A DNA stretch of 64,000 bases from Actinopolymorpha singaporensis (GCF_900104745.1 NZ_LT629732.1:992001-1056000); one strand, 5' to 3'; positions 26,098 through 35,021 are shown, counted from the stretch's first letter. A program made the numbers and translations. The notes: generated by a model from the letters alone, not told the origin.

Positions 26098-26412
26098 TCC
26101 TGCCGAGCCTCCTGCTCGGCCGAACCATGCCCGAAGCCCAGTTCGTCGGCGGCCGACTGGAGAGGTGGACCTTCGGCTACCTCGTCGACGTCCTCCTCAC
26201 CCGCGACCCATCCCGAGCACGACGGCCGAATCCTCGACGACATCGCGCGCGACTGGGCCGACCGCCACGGCCGGCCCTGGACCCTCGAACTCACAGGTCC
26301 CGCCGGCGGCCGCTGGGGAACCGACGGCGAACTCATCACCCTCGACGCCCTCGACTTCTGCCGCATCCTCTCCGGACCAGGCGACGGCGCTGGGCTACTG
26401 GCTACCTCCGTT
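26098..26412 (+). pseudogene. Broken mycothiol-dependent maleylpyruvate-isomerase-family gene
   Basis: Two frames together rebuild the C-terminal half of an MDMPI-family protein: 'TMPEAQFVGGRLERWTFGYL' and 'VDVLLTRDP', then, after a deletion and frameshift near 26210, 'EHDGRILDDIARDWADRHGR', then 'LDALDFCRILSG' and 'GAGLLATSVPF'. The conserved 'W-M-H-R-x-D-I-A/S-R-A-T-G' stretch expected between the two pieces is gone, as are the N-terminal half and the stop. The original enzyme would be an actinobacterial mycothiol-using isomerase or S-transferase. Confidence 0.75.
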
Positions 26413-26635
26413 CCGTTCCAGCCAGCCCGTTCCGGGGGCTGCTGTCCGGGGGCTGCTGTCCGAGGGCTCCGCCGTGGCCAGGCGACCTGCGCTGGACACA
26501 ACCCGCTGCGGGTCGCACGATATCCGGGACAATGGCGGCCTTCCGGTGTGCGCGCGGCGACCCGGACCAGCTGCGGATGAAGGGACGGTTGATGAGGACC
26601 GAACGAGGAGTTCCTTCGCGGCCGAGGGCCCGGTC

Positions 26636-27142
26636 ATGACGGCCGAGGTCGCGCCGCACTCGAATGGCGCCGCACCGGACCCGAACGACGCACCGGGTGC
26701 CGACACCATCCGGCTCACCCTCAACGGCCAGCGCTACGAGGTCGCCGCACCGGTCGGACGTACCCTCGCCGAACTCCTCCGCAACGACCTGGGCTTCACT
26801 GGCACCAAGGTCGCGTGCGGCGAAGGACACTGCGGCGCCTGTACCGTGCAGGTCGACGGCAAACCCACGCTGTCCTGTATCACCCTCGCCCACACCGTCG
26901 ACGGCGCCGAGGTCACCACCATAGAGGGGCTGCGCGAACACGCGATGGTCGACGCGTTCGTCCGCTGCGACGCACTCCAGTGCGGCTTCTGCACGCCCGG
27001 GCAGATCGTGTCCGCGACCGCCCTCGTCGCCGGCAATCCGCAGCCCAGCCGCGAGGAGATCCGGCACGCGATGGCGGGCAACATCTGCCGCTGCGGTGCC
27101 TATCCGAAGATCGAGGAGGCGATCCTGACATGGCGCGCCTGA
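26636..27142 (+). CDS. Molybdenum hydroxylase, [2Fe-2S] subunit
   Basis: The 168-residue protein is the small subunit of a xanthine-dehydrogenase/CO-dehydrogenase-type enzyme. The plant-ferredoxin-like domain has 'KVACGEGHCGACTV' and 'CRSC'-equivalent 'PTLSC' for the first cluster. The helical domain has 'QCGFCTPGQ' and 'NICRCGAY' for the second. It passes electrons from the molybdenum centre to FAD. The first ~25 residues are an extra acidic leader. It overlaps the Mo-subunit ATG by 13 bases, so the genes form one operon, in the order S-L-M rather than the more usual M-S-L of cox operons. The start ATG 26636 lacks a strong ribosome site; the GAGGAG at about 26605-26610 is 26 bases away. Confidence 0.92.
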   Translation: MTAEVAPHSNGAAPDPNDAPGADTIRLTLNGQRYEVAAPVGRTLAELLRNDLGFTGTKVACGEGHCGACTVQVDGKPTLSCITLAHTVDGAEVTTIEGLREHAMVDAFVRCDALQCGFCTPGQIVSATALVAGNPQPSREEIRHAMAGNICRCGAYPKIEEAILTWRA

Positions 27143-29400
27143 TCAGGACCGAGAAGGAAGTCGAAGGACGCTTCGAGACCATCTGGCTGGTCGTCGACGA
27201 GGACTCCCTCGACCAGTGGCCGTCCGGCCCGCTCGACGTCGTGGGCCGCCCCGCCACCCGCAAGTCCGGCCACGCCCGCGCCCGCGGCGAGGCCACCTAC
27301 ACTGCCGACGTCCGCCTGCCGGGGATGCTGGCCGCCGCCGTCCTGCGCTCGCCGTACGCCCACGCCCGCGTCCGCCACATCGACCTGTCCCGCGCCCTGC
27401 AGGCGCCAGGCGTGCGCGGCGCGATCGGCCCCGGCGACGCCCCCGAGGTCCAGGCCCTCGCCGGCTACCACGGCGCACCCGTCGCCGCGATCGCCGCCGA
27501 CAGTGAGGGCCAGGCCCGCGCCGCCCTCACGCTCATCGACGTCGACTGGGAAGTCCTGGAACCCGTCCTCGACCCTGACGAGGCCGTACGCCGCGGCCAG
27601 CTGACTTCCGAGCCCCGCCACTACGAGCGCGGCGACTTCGATGCGGCTCTGGCCGAGGCCGCCGTCGTGATCGAGTCGGAGTACCGCACCCAGGTCGTCC
27701 TCCACAACTCCCTCGAGACCCACCAGTCGGTGTGTACGTGGGAAGGCGACACCCTGGTCGTCCACACCTCCACCCAGGACATCTGGGGCGTCCGCAACGG
27801 CGTCTCCCAGGCGCTCGGCATGCCGGCGGACAAGGTTCGGGTGATCTGCGAATACATGGGCGGCGGCTTCGGCGCCAAGAACGACCCCGGCCACTACACC
27901 TTCATCGCCGCCGAACTCGCCAAGCGCACCGGGCGACCCGTCCGCTGTGCGCTGACCCGCCGGGAGGAGAACCTCGCCGCCGGCAACCGCAACGCCACCA
28001 TCCAACGCCTCACCATCGCCGCCCGCCGCGACGGCACGATCGTCGCGCTTGGCGGGGAGTTCGTCGCCGCCCTCGGCTGGGACGGCTGGATGGCCTCCAC
28101 CGCCGGACCGATGCAGGGCCTGTACGCCTGCCCCAACGTCCGGACCGTCGAGTACGCCGCCCGCCTCAACACCCCGCCGATGGCGGCCTTCCGCGCACCC
28201 GGGTTCGTCGAGGGCACCTTCGGCCTGGAGTGCCTGGTCGACGAGCTCGCGGTGAAGCTGGAGATGGACCCGCTCGAGATCCGTCGCCGCAACTTCTCCC
28301 CAGCCGACCCGGCCACCGGCACCGCGTACTCCTCCAACAACCTCATGGAGTGCTACGCCCGCGCCGACAAGCACTGGGCCCGACGCCACGACGTCCGTGC
28401 CCGTAGTGAAGGGCCGTGGCGGCGAGGCGTCGGCATGGCGTCCCAGATCTGGTACGGCGGCGGCGGACCGCCCGCCTATGCGTGGGTGCGGGTCGGCTCC
28501 GATGCCCGCGCCACAGTCGTCACAGCGATGCAGGACATCGGCACCGGCACCCGCACCGCCATGTCCCAGATCGCCGCCGAGGAGCTGGGCCTGCCGCTGG
28601 GCAGCGTCGACCTCGTCCTCGGCAACACCGACCGAGGGCCGTACGCCGTCGCCGCGGCCGGCTCCTCCACTACCCCGTCGATGGGTCCCGCGATCCGCGC
28701 CGCCGCGGGCGACGCCCGCCGGCAGATCCTCGACATCGCCGCCCAACGCTACGAACGCGACCCCGACCAGCTGACGCTGCGCGGCGGCCGCATCGAGGCC
28801 GCCGACGGCGAGTCCTGGCCGGTCGGCGAGGTCCTCGGGCTGCTCGGCAACGCCCAGATCCTCGGCAAGGGCGCGCGTGGCCCGAACCCCACCGGCATGG
28901 GCGTGCACACCTTCGGCGTCCAGGTCGCCGAGGTGGCGGTGGACGTCGAGACCGGCGAGGTACGGGTCGAACGCCTCGCCGCGATCCACGACGTCGGCCG
29001 CGTCATCAACCCGCTCGGCGCCTCCAGCCAGCTCGAGGGCGGCGTCATCCAGGGCATCGGCCACACCCTGTCCGAGGAACGCCTGCTCGATCCGACCACC
29101 GGGCAGATCCTCACCCAGACGCTGGACGCCTACCGCATGCCCACGATCGCCGACGTACCCGAGATCATCACCGAGCTCGTCGACGTACCCGACCCCAACC
29201 TCACCAGCCTCGGCGCCAAGGGACTCGGCGAACCACCGATCATCCCGGTCGCGGCAGCGATCGCCAACGCCATCCGCGACGCGACCGGCGCCGACGTCCA
29301 CGAACTCCCCCTCGACCGCGAGGAGATGCTGCGCGCCCTCCGCGACGCGGCCGACCGACAAGCAGCGAAGGAACGCCATGAAGCTCCGGCGACTGTCTAG
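27130..29400 (+). CDS. Molybdenum hydroxylase, molybdopterin-binding large subunit
   Basis: The 756-residue protein is full length for the XdhA/CoxL-type family. The N-terminal Ald_Xan_dh domain (about 45-145) precedes the MPT-binding domain: 'EYMGGGFGAKNDPGHY', 'RPVRCALTRREENLAAGNR', 'AFRAPGFVEGTFGLE'. The active-site Glu is expected in 'GAKGLGEPPIIPVAAAIANA', which is present. The CO-dehydrogenase signature (AYRCSFR) is absent, so it is not a CO dehydrogenase. The substrate is an aldehyde or N-heterocycle. It overlaps both neighbours and is thus translationally coupled. Confidence 0.93.
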   Translation: MARLIRTEKEVEGRFETIWLVVDEDSLDQWPSGPLDVVGRPATRKSGHARARGEATYTADVRLPGMLAAAVLRSPYAHARVRHIDLSRALQAPGVRGAIGPGDAPEVQALAGYHGAPVAAIAADSEGQARAALTLIDVDWEVLEPVLDPDEAVRRGQLTSEPRHYERGDFDAALAEAAVVIESEYRTQVVLHNSLETHQSVCTWEGDTLVVHTSTQDIWGVRNGVSQALGMPADKVRVICEYMGGGFGAKNDPGHYTFIAAELAKRTGRPVRCALTRREENLAAGNRNATIQRLTIAARRDGTIVALGGEFVAALGWDGWMASTAGPMQGLYACPNVRTVEYAARLNTPPMAAFRAPGFVEGTFGLECLVDELAVKLEMDPLEIRRRNFSPADPATGTAYSSNNLMECYARADKHWARRHDVRARSEGPWRRGVGMASQIWYGGGGPPAYAWVRVGSDARATVVTAMQDIGTGTRTAMSQIAAEELGLPLGSVDLVLGNTDRGPYAVAAAGSSTTPSMGPAIRAAAGDARRQILDIAAQRYERDPDQLTLRGGRIEAADGESWPVGEVLGLLGNAQILGKGARGPNPTGMGVHTFGVQVAEVAVDVETGEVRVERLAAIHDVGRVINPLGASSQLEGGVIQGIGHTLSEERLLDPTTGQILTQTLDAYRMPTIADVPEIITELVDVPDPNLTSLGAKGLGEPPIIPVAAAIANAIRDATGADVHELPLDREEMLRALRDAADRQAAKERHEAPATV

Positions 29401-30265
29401 CCTCGCCGACGCCGAGTCCAGCGAGGCTGGGCTCGGCACCGGTTCGGTGGCCCTGGCCGGCGGTACCGAGGTTGTCCCGCTGCTGCGCGACGGGCTGCTC
29501 GCGGCCGACACCCTCGTCGACGTCCGCGCCGTGCTGCCACGCGAGATCACCCCGTACGACGGCGGGGTGCGGATCGGTGCGGGTACGACGCTCGCGGAGC
29601 TGGAACACGCCGACGCCTCGACCGGCCTGCCCGATGCCCTTCGGGAGGCATGCCGACTGTCGGCGTCGCCGCAGGTCCGCAACATGGGCACCATCGCGGG
29701 CAACCTCCTGCAGGCGACCCGCTGCTGGTACTGGCGACTCGGACACGACTGCTGGCTGGCAGGCGGCGAGAAGTGCCTGGCCCGCGACGGACGCAGCGAC
29801 GAACACGCGGTGTTCGGCAACAGCCGCTGCGCCTCGGCGCACCCCTCCGACCCGGCCGCGGCGCTGCTCGCGCTGGAGGCGACGGTGCGTACGTCACGGC
29901 GGGAACTGCCCATCGCCGACCTGTACCGGCTCCCCACCGACGACGACCGGGCTGTCACCGCGTTGGAACCGGGCGAGCTGATCCTGGAGATCGACGTGCC
30001 GCGGCCCGATGCCAGTACCTACCTGAAGGCGATGGACCGCAAGCGGTACGCGTTCGCCCTGGTCGGCGTCGCGGCGGTCCGGTCCGATGAGGCTGTGCGG
30101 GTCGCACTCGCCGGGGTAGCCCCGGTGCCGTGGCTGGTCGAGTCGCCCGACGGCGATGCGGTCGGCTTCGGCGACGCCACGCCACTGCCTGGGTCGGCGT
30201 ACAAGATCGAGCTCGCCCAGGCACTGGTCCGCCGCGCCAAGGACGTCATCTCCGAGGCCGTCTGA
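29378..30265 (+). CDS. Molybdenum hydroxylase, FAD-binding subunit with extra Cys cluster
   Basis: The 295-residue protein is the FAD (CoxM/XdhB-like) subunit: 'ALAGGTEVVPLLRDG' and 'RNMGTIAGNLLQ' bind FAD, and 'AYKIELAQALVRRA' closes the CO_deh_flav_C domain. A cysteine-rich insert follows the second motif: 'ATRCWYWRLGHDC', then 'GGEKCLARDG' and 'SRCASAH', four cysteines. In E. coli YagS (PaoB) and 4-hydroxybenzoyl-CoA reductase beta such an insert holds a [4Fe-4S] cluster. The same is inferred here and suggests a PaoABC-like aldehyde oxidoreductase. The ATG lies in the end of the Mo-subunit gene, with GAAGGA before it. Confidence 0.9.
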   Translation: MKLRRLSSLADAESSEAGLGTGSVALAGGTEVVPLLRDGLLAADTLVDVRAVLPREITPYDGGVRIGAGTTLAELEHADASTGLPDALREACRLSASPQVRNMGTIAGNLLQATRCWYWRLGHDCWLAGGEKCLARDGRSDEHAVFGNSRCASAHPSDPAAALLALEATVRTSRRELPIADLYRLPTDDDRAVTALEPGELILEIDVPRPDASTYLKAMDRKRYAFALVGVAAVRSDEAVRVALAGVAPVPWLVESPDGDAVGFGDATPLPGSAYKIELAQALVRRAKDVISEAV

Positions 30266-30379
30266 CAGCCCGAGCACGGGGCCCGCCTCGGCACAGATGC
30301 TGCGCCGCGACCTGCCATAGGTAGGCAGGGTAAGCGCCGGTCGTACCGGTTCTGCGGGTCCGTGGGGCGGGTTTCACAC

Positions 30380-30457
30380 ATGCTCACGCACGTGGGGGGC
30401 GTGGTCGCGATCGTCTTCGGCCTGTTCCTGTGGCACCTTGCCGGGAAGGCGACTTGA
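30380..30457 (+). CDS. Possible small transmembrane peptide
   Basis: A 25-codon frame reads MLTHVGGVVAIVFGLFLWHL plus AGKAT. It is almost entirely one hydrophobic helix and has GGGGCGGG about 10 bases upstream. It is too short to judge by codon use. It could be a real small membrane peptide or chance. Confidence 0.2.
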   Translation: MLTHVGGVVAIVFGLFLWHLAGKAT

Positions 30458-30572
30458 GCCCGAGGACGACGCCTTGGTGCCGGCCCGCAGGGCATGGCCG
30501 CGCGGAGGCGTCCGGTGCCTGTTCGGCTGGCGTCTGCTGACGTGGTTGTTGACCAGCCCGCATGATGGGCGC

Positions 30573-30971
30573 ATGGCCGACGAGGTGCGCGCGGTGTTCG
30601 TCTTCGACCGGGACCACGACGCCCTGGTCTTCCGGTCGCTGGAACACGCGACCGGCTACATGGAGGCTATCGACGTCGAAGAGGGTGAGTACGTAGCCCT
30701 GTTCACCGAGACCGGCGGCATCGTCAACGCCACCACCACGGCAGAACGAGTCGTGCTGACCGTCACGGGCGAACGCGATGAAGCAGACCTGCGGGCGCGC
30801 CTACGTGACCACCAACGACGGATGCGCACACCCGAACCGATCACCGATCCCGTCGCGTTCGCCAGCGACTACCTGCGGCGTGAGCGGGAGTGGGAGTGGG
30901 CGCACCGCTGGCCCCGGTGGCCGGCCTGGCTGGACCGGCGCTTGCACGGGGAGCATCCGCCAAAGGCGTAG
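30573..30971 (+). CDS. Hypothetical protein (132 aa)
   Basis: I do not recognise a named family. The protein starts with a beta-strand segment 'EVRAVFVFDRDHDALVFRSL', then 'YMEAIDVEEGEYVALFTETG' and a helical C-terminus rich in Arg/Trp ('REREWEWAHRWPRWPAWLDR'). It is small, soluble and acidic in the first half. The layout resembles immunity proteins of polymorphic toxin systems, but no toxin is nearby. ATG 30573 is the start, with weak ribosome signal; the frame is open upstream but without protein-like character. Confidence 0.65.
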   Translation: MADEVRAVFVFDRDHDALVFRSLEHATGYMEAIDVEEGEYVALFTETGGIVNATTTAERVVLTVTGERDEADLRARLRDHQRRMRTPEPITDPVAFASDYLRREREWEWAHRWPRWPAWLDRRLHGEHPPKA

Positions 30972-31118
30972 AGTCCCCGGCGGCCACTCGATGCGAGCTG
31001 TCGGCGCACCGTTCGGTGGGGCTGCTCGGATGCAGCGGGGTCGGTGCGAGCTACGCAAGGACAAGGAATCGCCTGGAAGTCCGGGGGCGAGGAGGCCAGG
31101 CTAGGAGGCATGCGTGGC

Positions 31119-31436
31119 ATGAACTACGTCGTGGCTACCGAAAGGCTCGGTTGGCCGTCCACTCCGCGCGGACTCGCCAGGATCCTGCCAGGAGAAGCGC
31201 AGACGCGCCTCAGGTATGAAGACGAACCGGAACGGCCTACGGCAACGTGCCATCTCCAACCTGCTCAGACAGAACCCGCTCTCTGCGGTTACCTATGGGA
31301 GATTCTGGTTCCCGTCCCTGGCGCGCCCGCGTGGACGGACCTTCACCCTGATCTGCGAGGCGACATGTGTGAGGAAGACGCGGGTTACGGTCGCGAAGAT
31401 CCACGGGGCCGCAGCTACCGGTACACCTATGACTGA
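31119..31436 (+). CDS. Hypothetical protein (105 aa), coupled to the next gene
   Basis: A perfect AGGAGG at 31103-31108 lies ten bases before ATG 31119 (MNYVVATERLGWP). The product has an Arg-rich N-terminal half and a distinctive C-terminal part: 'CGYLWEILVPVPGAPAWTDL', then 'DLRGDMCEEDAGYG'. That part, with three cysteines, looks like a conserved actinobacterial hypothetical. Its TGA overlaps the ATG of the following gene (ATGACTGA), indicating coupled translation. No function can be assigned. Confidence 0.6.
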   Translation: MNYVVATERLGWPSTPRGLARILPGEAQTRLRYEDEPERPTATCHLQPAQTEPALCGYLWEILVPVPGAPAWTDLHPDLRGDMCEEDAGYGREDPRGRSYRYTYD

Positions 31437-31836
31437 TCACGACGCTCAGCATGGAAGGGTCGTAGGTCCTGTGGTGGTCTTCTTCGACGACGGCGACGTG
31501 GTTGTCGGCGAGGATCCGTCGGAGTTCGATGTCGATTTCATGCACTACGTCGAATGGCACGGCGGCTATGACGGACTGGCGAGGCCCCTTCGGCTGGAGG
31601 GCGGCGATGGCAGGCACTACGCCGAACGGTTTGGACTGGCGTCGGAAGTACCGCACGAGGAAGAACTGCGTACCCGGATCCGTGAGTGCTACCGCATCCA
31701 CCGACCTGGCATGCCTCACCCCGACATCGCCGACCTACGCGAATACCTACGAGCAGTCGCTGCCGACGAACCCGACGATCCTCGAGCGTCCTGGTCCCTG
31801 TGGGACCACATGAAGTCCTGGCTGCGGTCGAACTGA
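31429..31836 (+). CDS. Hypothetical protein (135 aa)
   Basis: The product starts at ATG 31429 inside the end of the preceding gene. It has 'GPVVVFFDDGDVVVGEDPSE' strands, then 'DFMHYVEWHGGYDGLARPLR', and a C-terminal helix pair ending 'SLWDHMKSWLRSN'. Its opening resembles that of the protein at 30.6 kb (VFxFDxD), which hints that both may be distant copies of one small fold. It is acidic and soluble, with no recognised family; immunity-like is a guess. Confidence 0.65.
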   Translation: MTDHDAQHGRVVGPVVVFFDDGDVVVGEDPSEFDVDFMHYVEWHGGYDGLARPLRLEGGDGRHYAERFGLASEVPHEEELRTRIRECYRIHRPGMPHPDIADLREYLRAVAADEPDDPRASWSLWDHMKSWLRSN

Positions 31837-32032
31837 ATCCGTCTCGACACGGCTCCAAGCTCCCGTGGCGCGCGCCCGACGACTACTTCTGACAGACCGC
31901 CTTACGAGCGTCGATGAGTACCGCGCATGGGCCAGTGGGCCCTGGGATCACGGTGTCCCTGGGGCCCGGCCTGACGGACCTAGTGATCAGGTCTCGCGGT
32001 TCGTTGTGGTCACGCCGGGGGGCCCTGCGCTG

Positions 32033-32440
32033 TCAGCACCGTTCTTCGACGACGAGGAGCGAGCGGTGACTGTCGTCCTTGAACTCGCCGAGGAAGTAGT
32101 CGGTGAAGTCGCCGGACGATGGGCGCTTCACGCCTTTGAGGTACGGACGGATCGTGACCAGGAATGCCTCTCGCTCCTCCACCGGGACGTCACGAACTTC
32201 CGGTCCCAGCGCGTGGAGGACACGGACATCGGGGTCGCGCATCAGGTGTTCGACCCTGGAGACCCTGACCTCGCCGCGACGAAGACGCCACCGCACTCCT
32301 TGCTCGTCGGTGTATTCACCGCCCTCAAGCGCAGAGGGGAAAGAAACCCATTCCGCAGGCGGTCCCGGATCGGCGGCCACGACAGCCTCCACTACTTCGG
32401 CGAAGGTCACACGCCGTTCAGCCTTCTTCTTGCGTCCCAC
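32033..32440 (-). CDS. Hypothetical protein (135 aa)
   Basis: The protein opens with a basic patch 'MGRKKKAERRVTFAEVVEAV', continues with 'EYTDEQGVRWRLRRGEVRVS', and ends in a helix and strand 'FTDYFLGEFKDDSHRSLLVV'. The central 'YTDEQGVRWRL' could be a small beta-barrel. Nothing definite can be said about function. It is transcribed convergently to the 31.4-kb gene, with about 200 non-coding bases between them. Confidence 0.6.
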   Translation of the reverse strand: MGRKKKAERRVTFAEVVEAVVAADPGPPAEWVSFPSALEGGEYTDEQGVRWRLRRGEVRVSRVEHLMRDPDVRVLHALGPEVRDVPVEEREAFLVTIRPYLKGVKRPSSGDFTDYFLGEFKDDSHRSLLVVEERC

Positions 32441-32513
32441 CTAGCCATGGTCCTGCCTGAGCAGGTGCCCTGCCAACCAGCCCTGGCTGACGGCGAGCGA
32501 GGTACGTGCGCAG

Positions 32514-34118
32514 TCAGAACGTGTGTGTCCGGCGCAGGTGCCGCGGGCGGCCGTCGGGATCGGCGACGGTGCGGTACGCCAGGCCGGCCCACCTCATGGT
32601 CGAGGGTGAAAGCCGCGGCAGCTGGTAGGGCCGCAGCCGGCCGGGTGGCCGCAAACCGGTGCGTTCGCTGTCGTGCCAGTGCTGCAGCCGCTGCGCTGCT
32701 TCGGCGAAGGCGGTGAACAGTGACCCGGGATCGACCAGGTCAGCATCGTCACCGGGGTCGCGGTCGAGGTGTTCGCGGGCGAGTTCCAGGCGAAGGTTTC
32801 GGGCGAAGACGCGGGCGCCGTCACCGTGACGATCCACAACGCGCGGTTCCCGAATGTCGCGGACCTGGTCGATCACCGCGCACGACAGCTCGGAGTCGTG
32901 CGTCCAGGAACGGCGGTTGAAGTTGTCGGAGCCGACCGAGGCCCACACGTCGTCGATCACGCACACTTTGGCGTGGACGTATACGGGGTTGCTGTGGTGG
33001 TTCTCGATCCCGTACACGCCGACGCGGCCGGGAGCGGCTGCGTTGAGTAGGTCGAGCGCTTGCCGGCGTCCGACCAGGTTCATCGGGAGGCTCAGCCGAC
33101 CGTCCTGGTCGGGGTGGTGAGGGATCACCGCGACAAGTAACAGGTCGGAGTTGGCGGCGAGCGCGTCGGCGAAGCAGGAGGCCACGTCATCCGACCACAG
33201 GTACTGGTCTTCGACGTAGACGAGCCGGTGCGCGCGGGCGAGGACCTTGCGGTAGGCGCGGGCGATGCTGCGTTCCCCGTCCGGAGCGAACGGGTAGCGG
33301 GGACGCCGCGACGGATAGGTGCGCAGCACCTGCACGAGATGGGTGCCCACCGGTGACGGGTCGGACGGCTGCGCGGGAAGGGTGGACGGGTCGTCATCGT
33401 CGCGCCGTAGTACGTCGGCCACCCGGTAGGCGGGGTTGAGACTGACCGGTGTTGGGTCGTTCCAGCGTTCCCGAAAACTGAACTCGAGATCCCCTACCGC
33501 CGGCCCACGGATCTCCAGTTGAATGTCGTGCCACGGTGGATGGGGGCCATAGACATCGCTCATCGGCTGCCGCTGCGGGTCGCCGTGGTGTTCGCTGGTG
33601 TCGCGCCGGCTGTGGCACAGGTCGATACCGCCGGCGAATGCCACGTCCCGCTCGGGGTGTCGGGCGTGCCGGACGACGACGAACTTCTGATGATGAGACC
33701 CGCCAGGACGCACCCGCATGTCGCGGATGCACTCACCGCCCGCGGCATTGATGTCCTCGCCCAAATGCCGGTTCTGCTCCGCGCTGAACGCCAACCGGTC
33801 CCAGTGCGAACGCCAGATGAGCCCCTTGACGATCACACCGCGGCCGGCGGCTTCACACAGCACGCGCGACACCTCGGCGCCCGGCTCGTCGAGACGCTCG
33901 TCGGGGTCGCCACGCCAGTCGGTGAACATGATGACGTCCCCGGCTTCGGTGGCAGTGACGACCTCGACGAGGCGGGCGAAATAGGTCGCGCCGTGCACCA
34001 GCGGCGTGACCGTGTTCCCGCCAGACCATGCTGCCGCCCCGTCGCCGCGTCGGTGGTCGAGTTCGGTGGCGTGGTTGCCCCGCTCAGCCGCGGTGAGGAA
34101 CCACTCCTGGTCCGTCAT
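32514..34118 (-). CDS. Phospholipase D-superfamily protein with two HKD-type motifs
   Basis: The 534-residue protein has two PLD repeats. The second motif is complete: 'HAKVCVIDDVWASVGSDNFN' (H-x-K-x4-D). The first is 'SHHQKFVVVRHARHPERD', in which His and Lys are present but the Asp position is Arg; the downstream 'DVAFAGGIDLCHSRRD' is the typical following strand. Full-length bacterial relatives with this first motif are known as cardiolipin-synthase or phospholipase D-like. No signal peptide is seen, so a cytoplasmic or membrane-surface role is inferred. GGGTAG precedes the start weakly. Confidence 0.88.
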   Translation of the reverse strand: MTDQEWFLTAAERGNHATELDHRRGDGAAAWSGGNTVTPLVHGATYFARLVEVVTATEAGDVIMFTDWRGDPDERLDEPGAEVSRVLCEAAGRGVIVKGLIWRSHWDRLAFSAEQNRHLGEDINAAGGECIRDMRVRPGGSHHQKFVVVRHARHPERDVAFAGGIDLCHSRRDTSEHHGDPQRQPMSDVYGPHPPWHDIQLEIRGPAVGDLEFSFRERWNDPTPVSLNPAYRVADVLRRDDDDPSTLPAQPSDPSPVGTHLVQVLRTYPSRRPRYPFAPDGERSIARAYRKVLARAHRLVYVEDQYLWSDDVASCFADALAANSDLLLVAVIPHHPDQDGRLSLPMNLVGRRQALDLLNAAAPGRVGVYGIENHHSNPVYVHAKVCVIDDVWASVGSDNFNRRSWTHDSELSCAVIDQVRDIREPRVVDRHGDGARVFARNLRLELAREHLDRDPGDDADLVDPGSLFTAFAEAAQRLQHWHDSERTGLRPPGRLRPYQLPRLSPSTMRWAGLAYRTVADPDGRPRHLRRTHTF

Positions 34119-34346
34119 CCGCGCGCTCTACCCTCCGTGACCGCCTGCCCAGGCAGCCGCGCCCGGTTCATCCGCGGCAACGCGCCGGTCAGGTAGAAGA
34201 GGGTCACCGGCGCAAGGTAGCACCAGCGACTGGGGCGCCGGTCCGGCCACCGCCTCGACCACGGCGGCGCGCCCAGCGCCGCGCGCCGCGCTGGAGTTTG
34301 CGTAGTCGAGTGCGATGGAGTACCCAATACCGGACATAACGCCCCA

Positions 34347-34388
34347 CCCGGGGCCGGCGGGCGAGGGGAGGGCCCCCCCGGCCCCGGG
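34347..34388 (+). promoter_or_regulatory. Strong hairpin just before the ribosome site of the 34.4-kb membrane gene
   Basis: CCCGGGGCCGG (34347-34357) pairs perfectly with CCGGCCCCGGG (34378-34388), with a 20-base loop. GAAGGAG follows six bases later. It may be a leader structure affecting translation, or a GC-rich terminator of upstream transcription. Confidence 0.5.
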
Positions 34389-34439
34389 ACAACGAAGGAG
34401 ACCATCATTTCGACTCACCAGCCGTACCGGGCAGGCCAC

Positions 34440-35003
34440 ATGGCAACCCGCGAGGACCTGGCCACCCGGCGGGTACCGGTGGCCGACCCGGCGCAGCCGG
34501 TGGTCCAGCACCAGACTGCCGGACTTCACTGGCCGCAGTACGTCAACAACCACCGGCTCATCGGCGGACTCGTAGCGGGCTTCGCGGCCCTCCACATCGC
34601 CGACATGATCGGCTACTGGCTACCCGGCATCGGCCTGCCGAAGCTGGACTTCGCCTACTTCAATGGCGCCATTCTCATGCCCAAAGCGGCCGCCACGCCG
34701 CAGTGGTTCGAAGGGCACATCTTCCACACGTTCAACGGCCTCGTGTTCGCACTCGGCTACGCGCTGGTGGTCTTCCCGCTGCTGGGCAAGACGCTGACGA
34801 CCGCGCGAAACGTCGCCCGCGGAGTCGCCATGGGTATGGTCCTGGCAACGCTGAGCTGCCTGTGGTGGATCCCGACCCAGTTCCCGGCTCTCCACGCGGG
34901 CTTCATGTCGCACAACCTCGGCTGGAAACTCGTGCTGGGCGTGTACGTGTGGCACCTTGCCTGGTCACTCGCGATCGGCTTCTTCTTCAACCCGAAGGAC
35001 TGA
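34440..35003 (+). CDS. Four-helix membrane protein, unknown function
   Basis: The 187-residue product has a polar N-terminus (~40 residues) and four hydrophobic helices (about 42-62, 95-118, 128-146, 158-180). A conserved-looking 'FEGHIFHTFNGLVFALGYAL' has His residues in or near the membrane, and 'HNLGWKLVLGVYVWHLAWSL' likewise. The His pattern could bind metal or haem. Start choice is odd: the ATG at 34440 has only a weak GCAGG ahead. The best ribosome site, GAAGGAG at 34394-34400, points to an in-frame ATT (34407) or ATC (34404) 11-12 codons earlier. Confidence 0.75.
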   Translation: MATREDLATRRVPVADPAQPVVQHQTAGLHWPQYVNNHRLIGGLVAGFAALHIADMIGYWLPGIGLPKLDFAYFNGAILMPKAAATPQWFEGHIFHTFNGLVFALGYALVVFPLLGKTLTTARNVARGVAMGMVLATLSCLWWIPTQFPALHAGFMSHNLGWKLVLGVYVWHLAWSLAIGFFFNPKD

Positions 35004-35021
35004 GCACCACATCAACGACGG

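Noticed and set aside
27100-29958. A 952-residue open frame on the minus strand
   Set aside because: It lies entirely antisense to the molybdenum hydroxylase genes, whose motifs are unmistakable; long antisense frames are usual in GC-rich coding DNA.
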